The notes under the pieces were generated by a model, which searched no databases, had not been told where the DNA came from, and worked only from the letters and a program-made list of their open reading frames with translations. Source: Hyphomicrobiales bacterium (GTDB lineage: Bacteria > Pseudomonadota > Alphaproteobacteria > Rhizobiales > Aestuariivirgaceae). Taken from it: a stretch of DNA of 10,637 bases. A program made the position numbers and the translations under genes. The stretch lies in the NCBI GenBank assembly GCA_025362535.1, contig JANYGE010000021.1:1-10637 (forward strand), given 5' to 3'. Of the stretch, positions 5,354 to 10,637 are shown piece after piece. Each line of letters opens with the position of its first letter. Position 1 is the first letter of the stretch.

Positions 5354-6247
5354 ATGAATGCCCCCCATTTTCATACCACTGCTGTGTCTGCCACAATGGA
5401 CAATCCGATGGGCGCGTTTCTGCGCAAGGCTTCAATCGAAATTACGCCGAAGCAAATTGAAAAACTGCCAATTTTAAGCGCCAAGCTGCTGCCGGGCGCA
5501 CAGGTTTTCATTGCACTCATTGATCCTACTGAAGTTGAAATGCAGATCAAGGCGGCGGCGGCTTTGCAGCAGGCGGGCTTCATCGCCATTCCGCATGTGC
5601 CAGCGCGCTTTGTGCGCGATGAAGATGATTTGAATGCTCGCATGAGCGCTTTTTCCAAGGCCGGGGTTACCACAATTCTGGCGCTTGGCGGTGGTGCACC
5701 CCAGCCCATTGGCAAATTTGATGCTGCCATTCAATTGATGAAAACCGGAGCTTTCGAAGCCCATAGCATTACCCGCATTGGCATTGCAGGCCACCCCGAA
5801 GGCAACCCTGATATTACAAAAATTCATGGCGAAGCGACCTTGCTGGAAGCTTTGCAAGCCAAGCAAGCTTGGTTGAAAAGCAAAAACATAAAGGGCTTCA
5901 TCGCGACGCAGTTTTTGTTTGATGCTGGCCCCTTGGCGCTCTGGGCCTCAAAGCTGCGCGATGCCGGAATTGATCTGCCGCTGCATGTTGGTGTGCCTGG
6001 CCCAGCCACGATTAAAACCCTGGTGAAATATGCGGCGATGTGTGGCGTTGGCAATTCGGCACGGTTTATTCGCAAGCAGGCTTTGAATATCACCAAGCTT
6101 CTCAGCGTGTCTGAACCCACCGAATTCGTCGATCAACTGGCCACTCTGCATTTTGACAAGCCGGAATTGGGCATTGCTGCCCCGCACATGTATCCCTTTG
6201 GTGGCTTTGATAAGCTGTTCGACTGGATGGGACCAAAGCTGGCCTGA
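5354..6247 (+). CDS. Methylenetetrahydrofolate reductase-like protein (MetF family)
   Basis: A 297-residue, cytoplasmic, probably flavin-binding protein of the MetF barrel family. Visible family segments are SIEITPKQ at 27-34 (E29 at the position of the FEFFPP glutamate), RIGIAGHPEGNPD at 141-153, GFIATQFLFD at 181-190, an HVGVPGPATIKTL segment at 211-223 and a C-terminal HMYPFGG. MetF interconverts 5,10-methylene-THF and 5-methyl-THF. The motif that reads RGD in canonical MetF is here GGG (LALGGGAP, 110-116), so the conserved Asp is missing. This divergent type, beside a GbdR-like regulator and sarcosine oxidase genes, suggests a role in catabolic one-carbon flow rather than methionine synthesis; that is inference. 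ATG 5354 has GGAG nine bases upstream. Confidence 0.82.
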   Translation: MNAPHFHTTAVSATMDNPMGAFLRKASIEITPKQIEKLPILSAKLLPGAQVFIALIDPTEVEMQIKAAAALQQAGFIAIPHVPARFVRDEDDLNARMSAFSKAGVTTILALGGGAPQPIGKFDAAIQLMKTGAFEAHSITRIGIAGHPEGNPDITKIHGEATLLEALQAKQAWLKSKNIKGFIATQFLFDAGPLALWASKLRDAGIDLPLHVGVPGPATIKTLVKYAAMCGVGNSARFIRKQALNITKLLSVSEPTEFVDQLATLHFDKPELGIAAPHMYPFGGFDKLFDWMGPKLA

Positions 6248-6250
6248 GGG

Positions 6251-6279
6251 TTGAAATTTGACGCCAAAAGGTCTATCTA
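6251..6279 (+). promoter_or_regulatory. Candidate vapBC promoter
   Basis: TTGAAA (6251-6256, five of six -35 positions) is followed after 17 bases by TATCTA (6274-6279, weak -10). It begins four bases after the MetF-like stop, and the duplicated motif at 6278-6309 sits at the expected transcription start, where a VapBC complex could repress. Confidence 0.4.
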
Positions 6280-6309
6280 GGTAGCAGGTAGAAATTTAGG
6301 TAGCAGGTA
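6278..6309. repeat. 13-bp direct repeat before vapB
   Basis: TAGGTAGCAGGTA is present exactly at 6278-6290 and 6297-6309, with a 19-base period and GAAATT between the copies. The second copy also provides the AGG that serves as a weak Shine-Dalgarno for the antitoxin ATG at 6316. Operator for the VapBC complex is the most likely use; a local duplication is the alternative. Confidence 0.75.
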
Positions 6310-6315
6310 TCTCGC

Positions 6316-6582
6316 ATGGCTCTCAGCCTGAAAAATCGTGAACTTGAAGAAACCGCACGAGAACTCGCCTTTGTCAGTGGGCTCTCCATTACTGAAGCTT
6401 TGCTCGAAGGGGCGAAAAGAGAATTGAAGCGGCAAAAAGATTTGAAAGCTTTCAAACCCACAACGACTTGGGAACGTATTCAGGAAATTCAACGTGAATA
6501 TGCGGCTCTTCCAGATCGAGAGCCGAGGCTTACCGATGATGAAATTCTGGGTTATGATGAGTTCGGAATTCCAAGTAAATGA
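6316..6582 (+). CDS. vapB: VapB-type antitoxin (Rv0623-like)
   Basis: An 88-residue antitoxin. The N-terminus MALSLKNRELEETARELAFV matches the MALSIKxxExxxLARELA pattern of Rv0623/PSK-type VapB proteins: a short DNA-binding N-terminal arm followed by the helical SITEALLEGAKRELKR. The C-terminal part (about 45-88) is acidic and probably wraps the toxin. It binds and neutralises the adjacent VapC and, as a complex, usually represses the operon. Its stop TGA (6580-6582) overlaps the toxin start by four bases (ATGA), typical of tight translational coupling. The direct repeat just upstream is the likely operator. Confidence 0.88.
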   Translation: MALSLKNRELEETARELAFVSGLSITEALLEGAKRELKRQKDLKAFKPTTTWERIQEIQREYAALPDREPRLTDDEILGYDEFGIPSK

Positions 6583-6971
6583 TGGTCGATACTTCAGTGG
6601 TCGTGGCCATTATGCGTAACGAGCCAGAGGGGCGCGAATTTGTCCGGCTACTCGTTCAAGCGGGAAGATCTGTCATGGTGGCTCCAAATTATGTGGAGCT
6701 CTGTATGGTGCTTCTTGGAAACAAAGCACCATCTGCTCTAAATAAAATAAAAATGTCACTCGATGAGTTGGGCATCAAAGTTATTTCCTTTACCCCAGAG
6801 ATGGCAGAAGTTTCGGCTAAAACATTTGAGCGGTTTGGCAAGGGCCAAGGGCATAAAGCCCAGCTTAATTTCGGTGACTGCATGGCCTATGCCGCAAGTA
6901 AAGTCGAAGGCCTGCCACTGTTGTTCAAGGGCGAAGATTTCCGCCTGACTGATGTTGAGTGTGCGGCTTAG
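6579..6971 (+). CDS. vapC: VapC-type PIN-domain ribonuclease toxin
   Basis: A 130-residue PIN-domain protein. The acidic metal-binding residues are visible in order: D4 in VDTS, E40 in NYVELCMVL, D100 in LNFGDCMAYA and D120 in LLFKGEDFRLTD. All four are intact, so it should be an active Mg-dependent endoribonuclease; VapC toxins cleave tRNA or rRNA, but this target cannot be read from sequence. ATG 6579 and ATG 6582 are adjacent in-frame starts; the first overlaps the antitoxin stop. The length is normal for the family. The pair sits between the MetF-like gene and a small exported gene, and looks like an insertion into the methylated-glycine catabolic locus. Confidence 0.92.
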   Translation: MMVDTSVVVAIMRNEPEGREFVRLLVQAGRSVMVAPNYVELCMVLLGNKAPSALNKIKMSLDELGIKVISFTPEMAEVSAKTFERFGKGQGHKAQLNFGDCMAYAASKVEGLPLLFKGEDFRLTDVECAA

Positions 6972-6993
6972 AGCAGAATGAATTTGTTTCGCT

Positions 6994-7028
6994 TATAAAA
7001 ATTTGAGGCTGGGCATTGCAGCCCAGCC
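6994..7028 (-). terminator. Intrinsic terminator of the small exported gene
   Basis: GGCTGGGC (7007-7014) and GCCCAGCC (7021-7028) form a perfect 8-bp GC-rich stem around a 6-base loop. Read on the - strand the stem is followed by TCAAATTTTTATAA, a T-run offset by five bases; no T-run follows on the + strand. It lies 40 bases beyond the - strand stop at 7068 and may also slow transcripts leaving vapC. Confidence 0.65.
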
Positions 7029-7067
7029 TGTGGATGTTAAATCACTGTCGCCGAGTGACAAGCAACC

Positions 7068-7301
7068 TTAGCCTCTTGAGCCGTTCTTGGCATCAATACG
7101 GCTGGTCTCGCGCTCAACTTGATCAGCTGTCAGTTTTTTAACTGCAAATTTGCTGATAAATGCTGTTGGGGCAACAGTTGAACCAACGTTCAGCGAATTG
7201 TAGTTTGGATCAGACAAACGTGAATCATGTTCGCGTTCACCAGCAACAGCAGCACCTGTCAAAGCGGCAAAAGCCAAAGCAGTTACTAAAAATTTCTTCA
7301 T
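7068..7301 (-). CDS. Small exported protein of unknown family
   Basis: A 77-residue protein with a clear Sec signal peptide: MKKFLVTALAFAALTGAAVA, with cleavage predicted after AVA (about residue 20). The mature part of about 57 residues is polar, begins GEREHDSRLSDPNYNSLNVG and ends in a basic SRIDAKNGSRG. No cysteines, membrane segment or recognisable motif is present. AAAGGA lies eight bases before the ATG, in good position. It has its own structured leader and a downstream terminator, so it is probably a single-gene unit expressed separately from sox. Small periplasmic proteins of this kind are common in Hyphomicrobiales and mostly uncharacterised; I do not assign a function. Confidence 0.72.
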   Translation of the reverse strand: MKKFLVTALAFAALTGAAVAGEREHDSRLSDPNYNSLNVGSTVAPTAFISKFAVKKLTADQVERETSRIDAKNGSRG

Positions 7302-7318
7302 AATATTTTTCCTTTAAT

Positions 7319-7351
7319 CTATCGAGATCAGCATCATTGCGGTCCCGATAG
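7319..7351 (-). promoter_or_regulatory. Structured 5' leader hairpin of the small exported gene
   Basis: On the - strand CTATCGGGACC (7351-7341) pairs with GATCTCGATAG (7329-7319) at ten of eleven positions, counting one G-U wobble. Above it GCA/TGC closes the tetraloop ATGA. The hairpin ends 17 bases before the ATG, just ahead of the ribosome binding site. No T-run follows, so it is not a simple terminator. mRNA stabilisation or a protein/RNA-binding leader are options. Confidence 0.5.
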
Positions 7352-7396
7352 GTCAAAGGTGGGGAGGCTAATTTTGATTTAAAGGGGTAAATGAAA

Positions 7397-7418
7397 CTTT
7401 TTTTGTTACACAAAAAAG
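7397..7418. repeat. AT-only inverted repeat after soxG
   Basis: TTTTTTGT (7399-7406) and ACAAAAAA (7410-7417) are exact inverted copies around TAC. It lies about 50 bases beyond the - strand stop of the sarcosine oxidase gamma gene and may be a weak terminator for it, but the stem has almost no GC, so this is uncertain. Confidence 0.3.
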
Positions 7419-7465
7419 TGATCGGTTTGTGACTCCATTTGACCACATTTTTTTGATCCAATTTC

Positions 7466-8053
7466 TCAAGAGCGGAACAGCTTTACTTCGGCACCTTTGC
7501 GGGCGGCCTTCATCAGGAAGGCCCAGGTATATTCGGCATAAGAGCGGAACACGTAGATATCGATCACAGTTTCTTCGACAATATGCAGAAGGGCTGCAAT
7601 CTCGGCAAAGCGCATGCGGCGCACCGTGCCTGATTTATAATCAGTACCGATCAAATCGAGTGTGCTGCCCTTCATCAAAGTTTCGCGCACCCCGTCACCT
7701 TCAAGGCGGATGATGCTGCGCATGTCAGAGACATCAACTGCAAGTGAATGGATTTTGGCCAAAGCCGCATTGAGTTCCGCGAGCAGGGCGGTGGTTTTAT
7801 TGCGGGGGCTGAGAATTAGCCATTGATCCGGCGAAAGCCACAGGGCTTTGAGATCACCCCAGCTTGTCGATGTTCTCGGCGCTTTGGGCAGATCAAAACC
7901 CAGCACTGACTTTGCTGCAGCCATAAACTTCTTGTCAGAAGAAAGCCCACGCAAATCAATCATGCCGCGCTCAGAAATTTCGCGCATCGAAATGCTGAGA
8001 GTGTCGGGGGCTGCACGGTGAACCAAAGCCGATTCAAAATAGAGATCATCCAT
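7466..8053 (-). CDS. soxG: Sarcosine oxidase gamma subunit
   Basis: A 195-residue protein resembling the gamma subunit of heterotetrameric sarcosine oxidase, a GcvT-like small subunit. Recognisable stretches are LYFESALVHRA near the start, ISERGMIDLRG, WLSPDQWLILSP, VDVSDMRSIIRLEGDGVRETLMKG and the C-terminal FRSYAEYTWAFLMKAA. It contributes to the alpha-beta-gamma-delta complex that oxidatively demethylates sarcosine to glycine. ATG 8053 is chosen because GGAAGGAGG lies eight bases upstream; the ATG at 8077 has no site and would overlap the alpha gene by 32 bases. With ATG 8053 the overlap with the alpha stop is eight bases, consistent with translational coupling and the usual soxA-soxG order. 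Confidence 0.88.
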   Translation of the reverse strand: MDDLYFESALVHRAAPDTLSISMREISERGMIDLRGLSSDKKFMAAAKSVLGFDLPKAPRTSTSWGDLKALWLSPDQWLILSPRNKTTALLAELNAALAKIHSLAVDVSDMRSIIRLEGDGVRETLMKGSTLDLIGTDYKSGTVRRMRFAEIAALLHIVEETVIDIYVFRSYAEYTWAFLMKAARKGAEVKLFRS

Positions 8054-10637
8054 GGAGGCGGCCTCCTTCCTTGTCATAGAATACAGTATCGGTGATTGTG
8101 GCCTTCATCACTTTGCCGCCATCGAGCGGGAAAGAAATCACCTCACCCATGCGCGCCCGGCCATTTTGAATGAGCGCCATGGCAATCGAACGGCCCAGCG
8201 TTGGCGACATATAAGATGATGTAACCTGGCCAATCATTTCCATGGGTGGCTTATCTTTCACTTGGGCCACCGCATAAGCCCCATCGGGCAGAACTTCGGT
8301 TGGATCTTCAGTGAGAAGGCCCACGAGCTGCTTGCGGTTTGGCCCTTTGAGGAAGGATTGCTCCAGTGAACGCTTGCCAATGAAGTCTGGCTTCTTTTTT
8401 GAAACCATGCCTTCAAGCCCCACATCAATCGGCGTTACGGTGCCATCGCTTTCATCGCCGACCACGATATAGCCTTTCTCAGCGCGCAGCACATGCAATG
8501 CTTCGGTGCCATAGGCTGAAAGGCCAAACTCATCGCCGGCTTCCATGATTGCATTCCACAGGCCTTGGCCGAAATTGGCAGGCGTTGCCACTTCGTAAGA
8601 TAATTCACCGGAGAATGAGATGCGGAACACTCGTACTGGATAACCGCCGATATGGCCTTGCTTGAAACTCATATGCGGGAAGGCTTCATTGGACATATCA
8701 AAATCTGGCGCAAGCTTTGAAAGCACATCACGCGCATGCGGGCCTGCCACAGCAAATTGCGCCCATTGTTCGGTGACCGGAGTGACAAACACTTTATAGT
8801 GGGTCCATTCGGTTTGCAGCCATTCTTCCAGCCAGGCTGAAATACGATCAGCACCGCCTGACGTCGTGTGCATGAGGAAATGATCTTCGGCGAGACGCAC
8901 AGTAACACCGTCATCCGTAAGGAAGCCCAACTCATTCATCATCAAGCCATAGCGACACTTGCCCACTTTCAAAGTGGAGTAGGTGTTGGTGTACATGCGG
9001 TCTAAAAATTCGGCCGCATCTGGTCCCTTGATTTCGATCTTGCCCAGCGTCGAGGCATCAAGCAATCCAACTTTCCTCCGTACACAGAGGATTTCACGGT
9101 TGATCGCTTCATGCTTGCTCTCGCTCGCCTGCGGATAAGTATAGGCCCGGCGCCATTGACCCACTGGTTCAAACACCGCGCCATGCTCGCTATGCCATTT
9201 GAAAATCGGTGTGCGGCGGATCGGCAGGAATAAATCATTGGTGAGAGCACCAGCAATCGCTCCGAAAGAATAGGGTGTATAGGGCGGGCGGAAGGTGGTG
9301 ACACCAATCTCCGGAATTGTTTTACCTGTTGCTTCAGATATGACGCCCAAACCATTGAGATTAGAGGTTTTCCCCTGATCGGTGGCCATGCCGAAAGTGG
9401 TGTAGCGTTTGGTGTGCTCAACGCTCTCATAGCCTTCGCGCTGGGCCAATTCCAAATCTGCCGCTGTCACATCATTTTGGAAATCAATGAAATGCTTGTT
9501 GCCTTCATTATATTTGCCAGTGGCTGGTGCAAACCACAGTGACTCGAGAGCACCGCGCGCTGGTTCTTCCACTTTAAATTTCTTGGCCTTTTTGGCCAGG
9601 CCTTGTGCTTCGAGAAGGGTGGCCTCTACACTCATGGTGCCATTGGCCGCTCCGATGGCCACGATATTATCCGTGTGCGATTTCGGACGGAAACTTTGCA
9701 GTGTGTCATCAAATTCTATCTTGCCACCATTGTGACACCAGATATGGAGCGCCGGATTCCAGCCGCCAGACATGGCGACAAAATCACATTCAACCCGCTT
9801 CTCGGTAATCACCCGGCCTTGACCTTTGCGATAGGCGGCAATTTTTACTGCCGCAACCCCAAGCGTGCCTTCAACGGCGCTGATCACTGAGCCGAGCGAA
9901 ACCTCAATGCCATCAGCAAGCGCGCGTTTGACTAGCGCGCCATCCGAGCGCGACCGTGAATCCACCACACGCACATTCACGCCGGCTTTTTTCAAAGCAA
10001 AGGCAGTGAGATAAGCATCATCATTATTGGTGAACACCACACCATTGCTGCCCGGTGTTACACCATAACGGTCGAGCAATCCGCGCACAGCGGAAGCCAG
10101 CATAATGTTAGGCCGATCATTATTGGCAAATGCGATAGGGCGTTCGAGTGCACCTGTCGCCAGCACAACTTTGTCAGCCCGAATTTTCCACAAGCGATGC
10201 TTTGGCGCACCTGATGCCAAAATAGCAGGGTCATGATCGCCCACGCGCTCAAAGGCCATCAGATAGTTTTGGTGATAATGGCCAACCACAGTGGTGCGGG
10301 TGAGGATGTGCACATTGGGCAATGCCGCCAAACGGGCAGCGATAGCGGTAGCATAATCAACCACACATGCACCATCAATCATGCCCGCCGTGAGATCAGC
10401 AATGCCACCCAGCACGGGGTTTTCATCACAGAGCAAAACTTTAATGCCCGTCGATGCCGCAGCCTCTGCCGCAGCCAAACCTGCGAGCCCGCCGCCCACA
10501 ATCAACACATCAGCATGAAGATGCATATGCTCATAAGTGTCAGGGTCGCGGCCTTCTGGGGCCTTGCCAAGACCAGCGGACTTGCGAATGATTGGCTCAT
10601 AGACATGCTTCCAGAACGACCGCGGCCACATGAAGGT
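8046..10637 (-). CDS. soxA: Sarcosine oxidase alpha subunit (5' end outside window)
   Basis: The last 863 residues of the large subunit of tetrameric sarcosine oxidase; family members are about 1000 residues, so roughly 130-140 N-terminal residues lie beyond the right edge. The methionine at 10631 is internal: the frame stays open to the edge, reading TF before MWPRSFWK, as in full-length SoxA. Counting from that Met, a dinucleotide-binding motif VGGGLAGLAAAE is at 45-56, a second flavoprotein motif VLATGALERP at 156-165, and a GcvT-like folate-binding region runs from about 515 to the end (SGELSYEV at 674-681, then a GcvT C-terminal-like barrel). The enzyme makes glycine, H2O2 and 5,10-methylene-THF from sarcosine. 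soxB and soxD are expected upstream, outside the window. Confidence 0.95.
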   Translation of the reverse strand, partial: TFMWPRSFWKHVYEPIIRKSAGLGKAPEGRDPDTYEHMHLHADVLIVGGGLAGLAAAEAAASTGIKVLLCDENPVLGGIADLTAGMIDGACVVDYATAIAARLAALPNVHILTRTTVVGHYHQNYLMAFERVGDHDPAILASGAPKHRLWKIRADKVVLATGALERPIAFANNDRPNIMLASAVRGLLDRYGVTPGSNGVVFTNNDDAYLTAFALKKAGVNVRVVDSRSRSDGALVKRALADGIEVSLGSVISAVEGTLGVAAVKIAAYRKGQGRVITEKRVECDFVAMSGGWNPALHIWCHNGGKIEFDDTLQSFRPKSHTDNIVAIGAANGTMSVEATLLEAQGLAKKAKKFKVEEPARGALESLWFAPATGKYNEGNKHFIDFQNDVTAADLELAQREGYESVEHTKRYTTFGMATDQGKTSNLNGLGVISEATGKTIPEIGVTTFRPPYTPYSFGAIAGALTNDLFLPIRRTPIFKWHSEHGAVFEPVGQWRRAYTYPQASESKHEAINREILCVRRKVGLLDASTLGKIEIKGPDAAEFLDRMYTNTYSTLKVGKCRYGLMMNELGFLTDDGVTVRLAEDHFLMHTTSGGADRISAWLEEWLQTEWTHYKVFVTPVTEQWAQFAVAGPHARDVLSKLAPDFDMSNEAFPHMSFKQGHIGGYPVRVFRISFSGELSYEVATPANFGQGLWNAIMEAGDEFGLSAYGTEALHVLRAEKGYIVVGDESDGTVTPIDVGLEGMVSKKKPDFIGKRSLEQSFLKGPNRKQLVGLLTEDPTEVLPDGAYAVAQVKDKPPMEMIGQVTSSYMSPTLGRSIAMALIQNGRARMGEVISFPLDGGKVMKATITDTVFYDKEGGRLHG

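Noticed and set aside
5474..5866. - strand open frame of about 130 codons inside the MetF-like gene
   Set aside because: It is antisense to a recognisable MetF-family sequence and lacks a ribosome binding site or domain.
7041..7059. Small inverted repeat TCACT/AGTGA just after the small exported gene
   Set aside because: The stem is only five pairs with no T-run; the GC-rich stem at 7007-7028 is a far better terminator.
8054..8077. ATG at 8077 as the soxG start
   Set aside because: No Shine-Dalgarno precedes it; GGAAGGAGG is placed correctly for ATG 8053.
9002..9430. Second - strand frame of about 142 codons inside soxA
   Set aside because: It is an out-of-frame reading of the sarcosine oxidase alpha gene.
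10629..10631. ATG at 10631 as the true start of soxA
   Set aside because: The frame is open to the window edge, the protein is too short for the family, and TFMWPRSFWK matches an internal SoxA segment.

Overview
The window looks like chromosome from an alphaproteobacterium, probably in or near the Hyphomicrobiales (rhizobia and relatives). The evidence is a response regulator/histidine kinase pair that closely resembles rhizobial FeuP/FeuQ, a heterotetrameric sarcosine oxidase locus, and moderate-GC coding sequence. No rRNA, tRNA, CRISPR array or transposase was seen.

Layout. (1) Positions 1-1355, + strand, are the right end of a phage-type module: the glycine-rich C-terminus of a tail-fibre-like protein, a 72-residue coiled-coil plus membrane protein, an M15-type zinc peptidase (probable endolysin), and a 59-residue holin-like membrane protein. 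(2) Positions 1379-3834, + strand, form a signalling operon: a small exported PepSY-like protein, an OmpR/PhoP-class response regulator and its sensor kinase, in the order of feuN-feuP-feuQ. An 11-bp-period direct repeat sits just upstream of a -10-like element, and a hairpin covers the ribosome binding site of the regulator. (3) Positions 3835-4186 are a 352-bp gap with a 12-bp palindrome and a strong + strand terminator that may end a small RNA. (4) Positions 4187-6247 are a divergent pair: a GlxA/GbdR-type AraC regulator (-) and a methylenetetrahydrofolate-reductase-like protein (+). Two perfect 10-bp direct repeats 20 bp apart lie between them. (5) Positions 6251-6971 are a VapBC toxin-antitoxin pair behind a 13-bp duplicated motif. 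(6) Positions 7007-7351, - strand, hold a small exported protein of unknown family with a structured leader and a terminator. (7) Positions 7466-10637, - strand, encode sarcosine oxidase gamma and alpha subunits; the alpha gene runs off the right edge.

How the genes work together. Tetrameric sarcosine oxidase demethylates sarcosine, the last step of glycine betaine/dimethylglycine breakdown, and passes the carbon to tetrahydrofolate as 5,10-methylene-THF. A MetF-like protein could handle that folate pool, and a GbdR-like regulator is the expected type of controller, so regions 4 and 7 probably form one methylated-glycine catabolic locus interrupted by vapBC and the small exported gene. The phage module and the Feu-like system are separate units.

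I did not find a clearly new multi-gene system. The most notable signals are regulatory (a ribosome-binding-site hairpin, AraC-type direct repeats, a structured leader, a possible small RNA) and the altered active-site motif of the MetF-like protein.
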